Source of the DNA: Caulobacter ginsengisoli | Lineage (GTDB): Bacteria; Pseudomonadota; Alphaproteobacteria; Caulobacterales; Caulobacteraceae | Assembly (NCBI RefSeq): GCF_030814835.1 | Contig: NZ_JAUSVS010000002.1 | Coordinates: forward strand, 310,001 to 374,000 | DNA length: 64,000 bases | Reading direction: 5' to 3' | Shown: positions 1-10,297 of the stretch, in pieces | Numbering within the stretch: position 1 is the first letter of the stretch | How the letters are laid out: each line of letters begins with the position of its first letter | Made by a program: the position numbers and the translations under genes | The notes under the pieces: model-generated | Database searches by the model: none | Told to the model about the DNA's origin: nothing | What the model saw: only the letters and a program-made list of their open reading frames with translations

Positions 1-1413
1 GCCTCGGGGGTGAGCTTCCTGCTGACCGGCGTCACCGCCTCCACGGTGACCTCGGCCAGTTTCACGGGCCTGGCCTCGCCGCCGCCGAGCCCTCCGCCCT
101 CGCCGCCGCCGTCTCCTCCGCCGAGCCCGCCGCCCTCACCGCCGCCGAGCCCGCCACCGTCTCCGCCCCCGAGCCCGCCGCCTTCGCCGCCGCCCAGCCC
201 GCCCCCTAGCCCTCCCTCGCCTCCGACGCCGCCGGGCGGCTCCAACGTCATCAATGGCACGGCGGCCAACAACCTGCTCAGCGGCACAGCCGGGGCCGAC
301 GCCATCTACGGCCTCGACGGCAACGATCTGCTCAAGGGCGGGACCGGCGACGACTGGCTGTCGGGTGGCAATGGCGATGATCGCCTCTACGGTGAGGCCG
401 GTAACGACACCCTCTGGGGTGGGACCGGCAGCGACACCATGACCGGGGGCGCTGGCGCTGACGTCTTTGTCATCACCGCCGGTAGCGGCACCGACACGGC
501 CGTCGACTTCCTGGTCGGTACCGACCATATCGATGTCAGCGCCTTCGGGGCCTACCAGAGCATCACCCAGCAGGGCAGCGGCACGCTGGTGACTTTCGCC
601 GATGGCTCGGGTCTGGTGCTGAGCAATACCAACGCCGCGACGGTGACCGACGCGAGCTTCATCGGCCTGGCGCCGCCGTCTCCGCCCCCGAGCCCGCCGC
701 CGGCGCCGCCGCCCAGCCCGCCGCCGTCTCCGCCACCCTCGCCGCCGCCGAGCCCGCCGCCGTCTCCGCCGCCCTCGCCGCCGCCGTCTCCCCCGCCGAG
801 TCCGCCGCCGTCGCCGCCCCCGAGCCCGCCGCCGTCGCCGCCCCCAAGCCCGCCGCCGCCTCCGCCTCCGGTGGCGCCGACGCCGCCGGACGGGCACAAC
901 GACGTCACCGGCACCGCAGCCAACAACCTGCTGGCCGGGACCGCCGGCTATGACCTGATCCACGGTCTGGACGGCAATGACTCGGTGAAGGCCGGGGCCG
1001 GCAACGACTGGCTCTATGGCGACAACGGCGTGGACGGTCTCTATGGCGAGGCCGGCGACGACGTCATCATCGGCGGCGCCGGCGGCGATACGATGTCGGG
1101 TGGGCTTGGGGCCGACACCTACTATTTCCTGGCCCTGACCGACTCCACGACCGCCGCGCCGGACATCATCAAGGACTTCAACATCGCCCAGGGCGACTCG
1201 CTGGACGTCAGCTTCATCGACGCCAACAGCAGCCTGGCCGGCGATCAGGCCTTCACCAAGGTCGGCGCCTTCACCAACCATGCCGGTGAAATGGCGGTGA
1301 GCTTCAACAGCGGGGCCAATCTCACCACGCTGTCGTTCGATGTGAACGGCGACGGGGTGGCCGACATGACCATCACGCTGGCCGGGAATATCACCAGCGG
1401 CTGGGTCCTCTAG
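1..1413 (+). CDS. RTX calcium-binding protein with SPPP linkers, 5'-truncated
   Basis: This is the 3' part of a secreted RTX (repeats-in-toxin) protein. The frame is open from base 1, and its first residues (ASGVSF...TGLA) match the internal stretch that follows the first RTX block (DGSGLV...IGLA), so the true start lies upstream and the GTG at 10 is not convincing. The order is: Ser-Pro-Pro-Pro tract (about 75-233), RTX nonapeptides of GGxGxDxL type (about 241-470), beta-sandwich-like linker, second SPPP tract (about 670-876), second RTX block (about 895-1125), then a C-terminal domain ending in GWVL, which resembles the uncleaved type I secretion signal of serralysin-type proteins. RTX repeats fold into calcium-binding beta-rolls outside the cell. 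No type I secretion ABC transporter gene is in the window. The protein's function (adhesin, enzyme or surface layer) cannot be told from this part. Confidence 0.88.
   Translation, partial: ASGVSFLLTGVTASTVTSASFTGLASPPPSPPPSPPPSPPPSPPPSPPPSPPPSPPPSPPPSPPPSPPPSPPSPPTPPGGSNVINGTAANNLLSGTAGADAIYGLDGNDLLKGGTGDDWLSGGNGDDRLYGEAGNDTLWGGTGSDTMTGGAGADVFVITAGSGTDTAVDFLVGTDHIDVSAFGAYQSITQQGSGTLVTFADGSGLVLSNTNAATVTDASFIGLAPPSPPPSPPPAPPPSPPPSPPPSPPPSPPPSPPPSPPPSPPPSPPPSPPPSPPPSPPPSPPPPPPPVAPTPPDGHNDVTGTAANNLLAGTAGYDLIHGLDGNDSVKAGAGNDWLYGDNGVDGLYGEAGDDVIIGGAGGDTMSGGLGADTYYFLALTDSTTAAPDIIKDFNIAQGDSLDVSFIDANSSLAGDQAFTKVGAFTNHAGEMAVSFNSGANLTTLSFDVNGDGVADMTITLAGNITSGWVL
75..233 (+). repeat. SPPP-encoding tandem repeat 1
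   Basis: Tandem 12-bp units of the form (TCG/AGC/TCT)CCGCCGCCx encode about eleven consecutive SPPP units. The units differ at synonymous positions, so it is an ancient or selected tract rather than a fresh identical microsatellite. It would form a stiff polyproline-II rod between folded domains. Confidence 0.9.
670..876 (+). repeat. SPPP-encoding tandem repeat 2
   Basis: A second tract of about sixteen SPPP/APPP units, longer than the first, separates the two RTX modules. Unit count is likely to vary between strains by slipped-strand changes in multiples of 12 bp, which keep the frame. Confidence 0.9.
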
Positions 1414-1432
1414 CTTCGGTTATTGACGGTTG

Positions 1433-1460
1433 ATGGGCGGGCGCTAAGGCTCCCGCCCAT
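1433..1460 (+). promoter_or_regulatory. Hairpin ending at a start codon
   Basis: Perfect 9-bp inverted repeat ATGGGCGGG (1433-1441) / CCCGCCCAT (1452-1460) with a 10-nt loop. It may end the RTX transcript, but there is no U-run, and its right arm contains the first two bases of the ATG at 1459, so it could also hinder initiation there. Confidence 0.45.
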
Positions 1461-2409
1461 GAGCCAGAAACCCGCCGTCCTGCTGTCCCACCCGATGATC
1501 GGCCCGATGCAACCGGTGCTGGAGGGCGCCTACGAGGTCCACCGCTTCTGGGACCATGCCGACCCAGCCGCCTTCCTGGCCGGGCCGGGTCAGGCGGTGC
1601 GGGCCATCGTTCATGCCGGCGAGTTCAGGCTGGACCCGGCGGTGCTGGGCCAGATGAAGAACCTGGGCCTGATCGCCAATGTCAGCGTCGGCTATGACGG
1701 GGTGGACGTGCCCTGGTGCCGGGCCAACGGCATCGAGGTCACCCATTCGCGCGGCCTCAACGCCGACGATGTCGCCGACCATGCGGTGGGCATGCTGATC
1801 GCCGGCTGGCGCGGCATCGTCGAGGGCGACCAGATGGTCCGGGCCGGGACCTGGACCCTGACCGACCGCATGCGGCCCCGGGCCTCGCTGCGCGGCAAGA
1901 AGGCCGGCATTGTGGGCCTGGGCCATATCGGCGAGGCGGTCGGCCGCCGGCTGGAGGCCTTCGGCATGACGGTCAACTGGTGGGGCCATCGCGAGAAGCC
2001 CGGCGCGCCCTGGCCGATGGCCGCCAGTCTGCTGGACCTGGCCCGGGACACCGACGCCCTGATGGTCTGCTGCCGCGCAAGCCCGCAGACCGAGAAGCTG
2101 ATCTCCGCCGAGGTCATCGACGCGGTCGGCCCGCGCGGGGCGGTGATCAACATCTCGCGCGGCCAAGTGGTCGACGAGGAGGCCCTGATCGCGGCGCTGA
2201 AGGCCGGGCGGCTGGGCCTGGCGGGCCTGGACGTCTTCGCCCAGGAGCCAACCCCGGCCGAGCGCTGGGCCGATGTGCCCAACACCGTGCTGACGCCCCA
2301 TTCGGCGGGCGGGACGGTGGATTCCATCCCGCTGATGGTGGCCTCGTGCCTGGAGAACCTGCGCTGCTTCTTCGCCGGCGAGCCGCTGCCGACGCCGGTG
2401 GCGGACTAG
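1459..2409 (+). CDS. D-isomer-specific 2-hydroxyacid dehydrogenase
   Basis: A 316-residue NAD(P)-dependent reductase of the hydroxypyruvate/glyoxylate reductase type, cytoplasmic, reducing a 2-oxoacid to a D-2-hydroxyacid. Visible signatures are the Rossmann motif GLGHIG (about 152-157), the catalytic arginine in ISRGQVVDE (about 232), the glutamate in FAQEP (about 260) and the catalytic histidine in TPHSAGG (about 280), all in the usual order. The ATG at 1459 gives a normal N-terminus; a TTG at 1423 is in frame and would add 12 residues. No good Shine-Dalgarno precedes 1459. The gene ends in a tail-to-tail overlap of stop codons with the next gene. The exact substrate cannot be told. Confidence 0.88.
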   Translation: MSQKPAVLLSHPMIGPMQPVLEGAYEVHRFWDHADPAAFLAGPGQAVRAIVHAGEFRLDPAVLGQMKNLGLIANVSVGYDGVDVPWCRANGIEVTHSRGLNADDVADHAVGMLIAGWRGIVEGDQMVRAGTWTLTDRMRPRASLRGKKAGIVGLGHIGEAVGRRLEAFGMTVNWWGHREKPGAPWPMAASLLDLARDTDALMVCCRASPQTEKLISAEVIDAVGPRGAVINISRGQVVDEEALIAALKAGRLGLAGLDVFAQEPTPAERWADVPNTVLTPHSAGGTVDSIPLMVASCLENLRCFFAGEPLPTPVAD

Positions 2410-2948
2410 GCGGGAAAGGGGATGGCCCCCGGCTCCATCGGCAGCCGCAGGCCGTTCACCAGCAGCGACACCGTCCGATAGAAGCCGGCCAGCAGCATCA
2501 GCTCCAGCCGGGCCATCTCGCTGAAATGCTCGCCCAGCGCCGCCCACAGTGCGTCGTCGATGTCGGCCTTGGCGTTCACCGCGTCGCAGAAGCGGATCAG
2601 CAGCGCTTCCTTCGGGGTCCAGCAGGGCGAGGCCGCATCGCCATGCACCGTGGCCGCCAGCCGCTCCGGCGTCAGCCCGGCCGCCTCGGCGAAGATGGCG
2701 GCGTGGACGCCCCACTCGTACTCGGCCCCGTTCAAGGCGCAGATCCGGTCGATGACGATTTCCCGTTCGGTCAGCGTCAGGTGGCCGCGGTCCAGCAGGC
2801 CGCCGCCCATGAACCGGCTAAACAGCCGCTCGTCGCGGGCCAGGGTGCGGAACAGGATCAGCGGCTCGGTTCCCTCGGGCGTCAGCGGGGCCAGGGTCCT
2901 GGCGATGGCGTCGGACCATGGCGGCGTGGCGGGGGCGAGGCGGGACAT
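2406..2948 (-). CDS. Carboxymuconolactone decarboxylase / AhpD-like family protein
   Basis: A 180-residue all-helical protein of the carboxymuconolactone decarboxylase (CMD) family. The core LTEREIVIDRI...EYEWGVHA, with the EYEWxxH signature, is typical of the enzyme-like CMD group that lacks the AhpD CxxC pair. Members act as gamma-carboxymuconolactone decarboxylases or as peroxidase-like proteins; the substrate here is unknown. It is transcribed divergently from the HxlR regulator at 2986, a common target-regulator arrangement, so repression or activation by that regulator is likely. Confidence 0.8.
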   Translation of the reverse strand: MSRLAPATPPWSDAIARTLAPLTPEGTEPLILFRTLARDERLFSRFMGGGLLDRGHLTLTEREIVIDRICALNGAEYEWGVHAAIFAEAAGLTPERLAATVHGDAASPCWTPKEALLIRFCDAVNAKADIDDALWAALGEHFSEMARLELMLLAGFYRTVSLLVNGLRLPMEPGAIPFPA

Positions 2949-2967
2949 GGCGTTGGCTCCTGACGGG

Positions 2968-2986
2968 TGCTACAAAATCCATAGCA
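2968..2986. promoter_or_regulatory. Candidate HxlR operator
   Basis: TGCTA (2968-2972) and TAGCA (2982-2986) form an inverted repeat in the 37-nt divergent gap between the CMD gene and the HxlR gene, with its right arm touching the HxlR start codon. Short arms, so only suggestive. Confidence 0.3.
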
Positions 2987-3342
2987 TGACGGATGAGCGA
3001 GTCGCTACAGAAATTGAAGCGCCGATTCCCGGCGTCCCGGTCCGGGGCTCGGAGACCGGCCGGCCGATCATGGCGGCGCTGGACCTGCTGGGTCGGCGGG
3101 GCGCCCTGCGGATACTCTGGGAGCTGCGGGAGGGCAGGGCGCTGAGCTTCCGGGCCCTGGCTTCCGCCACCGGCCTGCCGCCCGGCACGCTGAACAGCCG
3201 GATCAAGGAACTGCGGGTTGCGGGCGTCGTCGAGCCGGCCGGGATTTATCGCCTGACCGGGCAAGGTTCAGCCCTGCTGACCGCCCTCTGGCCCCTGGTG
3301 CAGTGGTCCGAGGACTGGGCCAAGGGGCGGGAGATGTCTTGA
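2986..3342 (+). CDS. HxlR-family winged-helix transcriptional regulator
   Basis: A 118-residue DNA-binding protein. After a short acidic N-terminus it shows the HxlR/MarR-like winged helix: MAALDLLGRRGALRILWEL (first helix pair), then FRALASATGLPPGTLNSRIKEL (recognition helix) and a wing ending GIYRLTGQG. The usual start cysteine-containing sensor motif is not present, so a redox-sensing mode is not supported. It lies head-to-head with the CMD gene and most likely controls it. The ATG at 2986 is chosen because the preceding codons in frame lie inside the divergent gene. Confidence 0.82.
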   Translation: MTDERVATEIEAPIPGVPVRGSETGRPIMAALDLLGRRGALRILWELREGRALSFRALASATGLPPGTLNSRIKELRVAGVVEPAGIYRLTGQGSALLTALWPLVQWSEDWAKGREMS

Positions 3343-3375
3343 CAAAAGGGACATAAAGATTTCTTTATATCCCCA
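3339..3375 (+). promoter_or_regulatory. Promoter and SahR-like palindromic operator of the methionine operon
   Basis: A consensus TTGACA (3339-3344) is followed after 17-18 nt by a TCTTTAT -10 region. The 16-bp perfect palindrome ATAAAGATTTCTTTAT (3353-3368) covers spacer and -10. Predicted transcription start falls at about 3374-3375, on the ATG itself, so the mRNA would be leaderless. AT-rich palindromes of this type are known operators of ArsR-family SahR regulators of the SAM cycle; assignment to the first gene product is inference. Confidence 0.65.
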
Positions 3376-4346
3376 TGGCGCTGAGTTCCGGACAGGCTGT
3401 GGAGATACTGCGCGCGGCGGGCGAGACCACCCGGCTGCGCATCCTGGCCCTGCTGTCGCATGAGGAACTGTCGGTGCTGGAGCTGTGCCGGATCCTGGGC
3501 CAGAGTCAGCCGCGCGTCTCCCGCCACCTCAAGCTGCTGGCCGAGGCCGGGCTGGTCGAGCGGTTCCCGGACGGGGCCTGGGTCTTCTATCGCCTGACAG
3601 TGGGCACCGGCGGCCGGGGCCTGGTCGATCTGGCCCTGGGACTGATCGCCGACGGGGACGCGGTGCTCAAGAAGGACGCCGACCAACTGGCCGCCATCGC
3701 CGGCGAGCGGGCCGAGGCGGCCGCCGCCTATTTCGCCCGCAACGCCGCCCGCTGGGACGAGATTCGCTCGCTCTATGTCAGCGAGACCGAGGTCGAGAGC
3801 GCCATTCTCGACGCCTTGGGCGAAGAGCAGCCCGGCCTGCTGGTCGACCTGGGCGCGGGGACGGGCCGCATGCTGACCCTGCTGGGCGGCCGGGCCGGGC
3901 GCTCTTTGGGCCTGGATCTATCGCAGCAGATGCTCAACATCGCCCGCATGCATGTGGGCGAGGCCGGACTGGCGGCCTGCGAGCTGCGCCACGGCGACAT
4001 CTTCGCCACCGGCCTGCCCGACGGCGTGGCCGACCTGGTGACGGTGCATCAGGTGCTGCACTACCTGAACGACCCGGCCGCCGCCGTCGCCGAGGCGGCG
4101 CGGCTGATCGGGCCGGGTGGGCGACTGATGATCATCGATTTCGCCCCTCACCGCCTGGAATACCTGCGCGAGCAGCACCAGCACCGCCGCCTGGGCTTCT
4201 CCGACGAGGAGATCCTGCGCTGGCTGGACGCTGCCGGGCTGGAGGGCGGCATCGACGCCACTCTGCCGACCGCCTCGGGCGAGGGCCTGACCGTCAAGAT
4301 CTGGAGCGGCCGCCGGGCCGCCGACCACAAGAGGAGCGCGGCATGA
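3375..4346 (+). CDS. ArsR-family regulator fused to SAM-dependent methyltransferase (SahR-like)
   Basis: A 323-residue two-domain protein. Residues about 1-95 are an ArsR winged helix (LSVLELCRILGQSQPRVSRHL as helix-turn-helix, then the wing GAWVFYRL). Residues about 140-315 are a class I methyltransferase with SAM motif I LLVDLGAGTGRML and motif LVTVHQVLHYL. ArsR-methyltransferase fusions at the head of met operons in alphaproteobacteria belong to the SahR group, which senses S-adenosylhomocysteine and represses SAM-cycle genes; I infer the same here, with the methyltransferase fold as sensor or enzyme. No metal-binding cysteine pair of classical ArsR is seen. It is the first gene of a six-gene run with 4-nt overlaps, behind a palindrome at the promoter. 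Confidence 0.85.
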   Translation: MALSSGQAVEILRAAGETTRLRILALLSHEELSVLELCRILGQSQPRVSRHLKLLAEAGLVERFPDGAWVFYRLTVGTGGRGLVDLALGLIADGDAVLKKDADQLAAIAGERAEAAAAYFARNAARWDEIRSLYVSETEVESAILDALGEEQPGLLVDLGAGTGRMLTLLGGRAGRSLGLDLSQQMLNIARMHVGEAGLAACELRHGDIFATGLPDGVADLVTVHQVLHYLNDPAAAVAEAARLIGPGGRLMIIDFAPHRLEYLREQHQHRRLGFSDEEILRWLDAAGLEGGIDATLPTASGEGLTVKIWSGRRAADHKRSAA

Positions 4347-5281
4347 CTCTGCCCACTCGGAAATCAGCCTTGGGGCCCGTCGCCCGTTCCGGCGGCCGCG
4401 ATCACGCCGGCATGCGCGTCTCCTTCGAGTTCTCGCCGCCCAAGACCCCCGAGGCGGAGGAAAGCCTGTGGCAGGCCATTCGCCGGCTGGAGCCGTTGGG
4501 CCCGTCCTTCGTGTCGGTGACCTACGGGGCCGGCGGCTCGACCCGCGAGCGCACCCACCGCACCGTCAAGCGCATGCTGGACGAGACGAGCCTGGCCCCC
4601 GCCGCCCACCTGACCTGCGTCGGGGCCTCGCAGGCCGAGGTCGACGAGGTGGTGCGTGACTACTGGGAAAGCGGCATCCGCCACATCGTGGCCCTGCGCG
4701 GCGACCCGCCGGGCAGCATTGGCGGCGCCTACGAGCCGCGACCCGACGGCTACGCCAACGCCACCGAACTGACGGCGGCGATCGCCAAGATCGCCCCGTT
4801 CGAGATCTCGGTCGGCCTCTATCCGCAGGTGCATCCCGAAAGCCCCGGGACCCAGCACGACATCGATGTGCTGAAGGCCAAGGTCGACGCCGGCGCCACC
4901 CGGGCCATCACCCAGTTCTTCTTCGACACCGACGCCTTCCTCAGGTTCACCGACCAAGTCCGCAAGGCCGGGGTCACCATCCCCATCTCGCCGGGCATCA
5001 TGCCGGTGTCGAATTTTAAGGGCCTGCAGCGCATGGCCGGGCCCTGCGGCATTCCGATCCCGCCGTGGCTGGCCAACCTGTTCGACGGGCTGGACAACGA
5101 CCCCGACACCCGCCGGCTGATCGCCTGCTCGGTGGCCGCCGAGATGTGCGCCCGGCTGGAGGAGGAGGGCTTCTCCGACTTCCACTTCTACACCCTCAAC
5201 CGGGCCGACCTGGTCTATGCTCTGTGCCGCGTGCTGGGGGTGCGTGAGCCGACGCCGGCTCCCTCGGAGGCCGCCGCATGA
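4343..5281 (+). CDS. metF: Methylenetetrahydrofolate reductase MetF
   Basis: A 312-residue FAD enzyme reducing 5,10-methylenetetrahydrofolate to 5-methyltetrahydrofolate, the methyl donor for methionine synthase. Visible hallmarks are VSFEFSPPKT with the active-site glutamate, SVTYGAGGSTRERT, HIVALRGDPP, ITQFFFDTDAFL, PGIMPVSNF and FYTLNRADLV. The start ATG overlaps the upstream stop (ATGA), so translation is coupled. Length is slightly over the roughly 300 usual because of a 22-residue N-terminal extension before the first strand; an in-frame Met just before VSFEF is an alternative. It supplies substrate to the two MetH pieces encoded downstream. Confidence 0.96.
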   Translation: MTLPTRKSALGPVARSGGRDHAGMRVSFEFSPPKTPEAEESLWQAIRRLEPLGPSFVSVTYGAGGSTRERTHRTVKRMLDETSLAPAAHLTCVGASQAEVDEVVRDYWESGIRHIVALRGDPPGSIGGAYEPRPDGYANATELTAAIAKIAPFEISVGLYPQVHPESPGTQHDIDVLKAKVDAGATRAITQFFFDTDAFLRFTDQVRKAGVTIPISPGIMPVSNFKGLQRMAGPCGIPIPPWLANLFDGLDNDPDTRRLIACSVAAEMCARLEEEGFSDFHFYTLNRADLVYALCRVLGVREPTPAPSEAAA

Positions 5282-6153
5282 TCCGCGCTTTTGTCAGAAC
5301 CGCCGCCGCCCTGGTCGCCGTCGTCGGCCTGATGGCCGCCACGAGCTCGTCCAACCCCGCCAGCTGGACGACCCCGACGACGCCCTTCAACGTCATTGGC
5401 AATGTCTATTACGTCGGCACCGAGGGCATCTCGGTCTGGCTGATCACCAGTCCCAAGGGCCACATCCTGATCGACGGCGGCATGCCGGGCAGCGCCGCCC
5501 TGGTCGAGGCCAACATCAGGGCGCTGGGTTTCAAGATCACCGACGTGAAGCTGCTGCTCAACACCCACGCCCATTTCGACCACGCCGGGGCCCTGGCCCA
5601 GCTCAAGAAGGACGCGGGCAAGGAGGCGGTGATGGTCTCCAGCGTCGGTGACCGCTCGGCCCTGGAGCGCGGCGTCTATGCGGGGTCGGAAGACGTCGCT
5701 GCCTGGGCCTTCCCGCCCGTCAAGGTCGACGGCACGGTCGCCGATGGTGGCACGGTCACCGTCGGGCCCAACAACCTGACCGCCGTCCTGATGCCCGGCC
5801 ACACGGCCGGCTGCACCAGTTGGACCATGGGGGTGAAGGACAGCGCCGGGGTCACCCACAAAATCATCTTCTTCTGCAGCGCCAGCGTGGGCGCCAACCG
5901 GCTGGCTCCCAAGCCGCAGTATCCGACCATCGTCGCCGACTATCAGAAGACCTTCGCCCGGGCCGGCCGCATCGACCCGGACATCTTCCTGGCCCCGCAC
6001 GCCGAGCAGTTTGGCCTGGTCGCCAAGCGCGCCGCCATGGGACCGGGCAAGCCCAACCCCTTCATCGTTCCGGGCGAGTACGCCAAGGCCATGGCCGATT
6101 ACCAGGCCGCCTTCGAGAAAGAACTGGCCCGCCAGCAAGGAGCCAAGTCATGA
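5278..6153 (+). CDS. Subclass B3 metallo-beta-lactamase
   Basis: A 291-residue exported zinc hydrolase. The N-terminus has a signal peptide (hydrophobic to about residue 20). Zinc ligands are complete for subclass B3: H97, H99, D101 and H102 in NTHAHFDH, H175 in MPGHTAGC and H241 in APHAEQF; the serine typical of B3 (S201 in FFCSAS) is present. Caulobacter is known to encode a B3 enzyme of this type (CAU-1). Expected activity is hydrolysis of beta-lactams in the periplasm, but it is translationally coupled to metF and metH by ATGA overlaps on both sides, an odd place for a resistance gene. It may have another physiological substrate. Resistance is not shown by sequence alone. Confidence 0.92.
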   Translation: MIRAFVRTAAALVAVVGLMAATSSSNPASWTTPTTPFNVIGNVYYVGTEGISVWLITSPKGHILIDGGMPGSAALVEANIRALGFKITDVKLLLNTHAHFDHAGALAQLKKDAGKEAVMVSSVGDRSALERGVYAGSEDVAAWAFPPVKVDGTVADGGTVTVGPNNLTAVLMPGHTAGCTSWTMGVKDSAGVTHKIIFFCSASVGANRLAPKPQYPTIVADYQKTFARAGRIDPDIFLAPHAEQFGLVAKRAAMGPGKPNPFIVPGEYAKAMADYQAAFEKELARQQGAKS

Positions 6154-7211
6154 GCCGCCAGGACCACATCGCCCGCCTCAAGCAGGCCGCCAAGGAACGC
6201 ATCCTGATCCTCGACGGCTCCTGGGGCGTGATGATCCAGCGCCAGGGCCTGACCGAAGCCGACTTCCGCGGCGAGCGGTTCAAGGACCATGACGGCCAGC
6301 TGCGCGGCAACAACGACCTGCTGTGCGTGACCCGGCCCGACATCATCGCCGGCCTGCACGACGCCTATTTCGAAGCCGGCGCCGACATCAGCGAGAGCAA
6401 CACCTTCTCGGCCACCACCATCGCCCAGGCCGACTACGGCCTGCAGAGCGCGGTCTGGGACATCAACTATGAAGGCGCTCGGCTGGCCCGCGAGGCCGCC
6501 GACCGCTGGACAGCCAGGACGCCCGACAAGCCGCGCTTCGCCGCCGGCTCGATGGGGCCGCTCAACGTCATGCTGTCGATGTCCTCGGACGTGAACGACC
6601 CGGGGGCCCGCAAGGTGACCTTCGACCAGGTCTATGAGGCCTATCGCGAGCAGGCCGCCGCGCTCCACGCGGGCGGTGTGCACCTCTTCCTGGTCGAGAC
6701 CATCACCGACACGCTGAACTGCAAGGCCGCCATCAAGGCCATCCTGGACCTGCAGGACGAGGGGGCCGAGCCGCTGCCGATCTGGATCAGCGGCACCATC
6801 ACCGATCGCTCGGGCCGCACCCTGTCGGGCCAGACGGTCGAGGCCTTCTGGAACAGCGTGCGCCACGCCAAGCCCTTCGCTATCGGGCTGAACTGCGCCC
6901 TGGGGGCCGAGCTGATGCGGCCGCACATCGCCGAGCTGTCGCGCATCGCCGACACCCTGGTCGCCGCCTTCCCCAATGCGGGCCTGCCCAACGCCATGGG
7001 CCAGTATGACGAGCAGCCGCACGAGACGGCCTGCATGCTGGAAGAGTGGGCGGAGGCCGGGATCGTCAACATCCTGGGCGGCTGTTGCGGCACCACGCCG
7101 GACCACATTCGCCATGTCGCCCAGGCCGCGGCCGGCAAGCCGCCGCGCCAGCTGCCCGAGCGACCCACAGCTATGCGGCTGGCCGGCCTAGAGGCTTTCG
7201 AGCTGGCCTGA
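6150..7211 (+). CDS. metH: Methionine synthase, homocysteine-binding part (split MetH)
   Basis: A 353-residue protein equal to the first domain of cobalamin-dependent methionine synthase, which binds and activates homocysteine through zinc. It begins RILILDGSWGVMIQ and carries the zinc ligands in IGLNCALG (about residue 248) and GGCCGT (about 311-312). It ends shortly after this domain, where single-chain MetH of about 1,230 residues would continue into the folate domain; the rest is encoded at 7591. The start overlaps the upstream stop (ATGA). The two pieces must associate to transfer methyl from cobalamin to homocysteine. Split metH of this kind is a known arrangement in Caulobacter relatives. 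Confidence 0.95.
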   Translation: MSRQDHIARLKQAAKERILILDGSWGVMIQRQGLTEADFRGERFKDHDGQLRGNNDLLCVTRPDIIAGLHDAYFEAGADISESNTFSATTIAQADYGLQSAVWDINYEGARLAREAADRWTARTPDKPRFAAGSMGPLNVMLSMSSDVNDPGARKVTFDQVYEAYREQAAALHAGGVHLFLVETITDTLNCKAAIKAILDLQDEGAEPLPIWISGTITDRSGRTLSGQTVEAFWNSVRHAKPFAIGLNCALGAELMRPHIAELSRIADTLVAAFPNAGLPNAMGQYDEQPHETACMLEEWAEAGIVNILGGCCGTTPDHIRHVAQAAAGKPPRQLPERPTAMRLAGLEAFELA

Positions 7212-7590
7212 TGCTAGCCCACGACAAGGCCCTGGCGCTCAGCGCCGTCGAGACCGAGCTGCTGCGTGATCTGCGCAGCCGGCTGAACCGCCCCGCCAGC
7301 GACAAGGCGGCGGTGGTGCTGCTGAACGGTGTCTTCCAGACCGCCCCGCGGGTGGGCCTCGAACCCAGCGACCGCGTCTGGGCGACGGCCGATGCGGACG
7401 CCTTCAGGCGCGCCGCCGGCCAGGCCAGCCTGACGCAACTGCGCGGAGCTGTGGCGGGCCTTGTGAAACTGAAGGGCCAGGAGAAGGCCATCGTCCAGGC
7501 CCTCGCCGACGGCCTGCCCCAGGCGGTGCTGTCGCGTCGCCTCGCCTTGGCCGGCCGCGAGCCCGCTATTGATCCCGGAGTACCAGCGTC

Positions 7591-7594
<4 letters not shown>
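7211..7594 (+). CDS. Small unknown protein between the two metH parts
   Basis: A 127-residue protein I do not recognise. It starts at ATG 7211 overlapping the stop of metH part 1 and ends overlapping the TTG start of metH part 2, so all three are translationally coupled. Codon use (GC-rich third positions) matches neighbours, supporting a real gene. It has no signal peptide, membrane segment or cysteine; it looks helical ([36 protein letters not shown]). It could be a linker or assembly partner that holds the split MetH pieces together, but that is inferred only from position. An unrelated passenger is the alternative. Confidence 0.7.
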
Positions 7595-10257
<2,663 letters not shown>

Positions 10258-10263
10258 GGCACA

Positions 10264-10293
10264 AGCCCTTTCCCCGCTGGCGGGGGAAGGGCT
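10264..10293. terminator. Bidirectional hairpin between convergent genes
   Basis: AGCCCTTTCCCCGC (10264-10277) and GCGGGGGAAGGGCT (10280-10293) pair over 14 bp with one G-U. It lies between the end of metH and the end of the convergent gene at 10298 and most likely terminates both. It also looks like a dispersed GC-rich repeat of the sort scattered in these genomes. Confidence 0.7.
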
Positions 10294-10297
10294 CTAG

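Noticed and set aside
75-876. CRISPR-like regular repeats
   Set aside because: Repeats are 12-bp coding units without unique spacers and stay in frame with the RTX gene.
136-1281. 381-residue Arg/Gly-rich frame on the minus strand
   Set aside because: It is the antisense of the SPPP and RTX repeats; the Arg/Gly runs are the mirror of Pro codons, and it has no ribosome site or family features.
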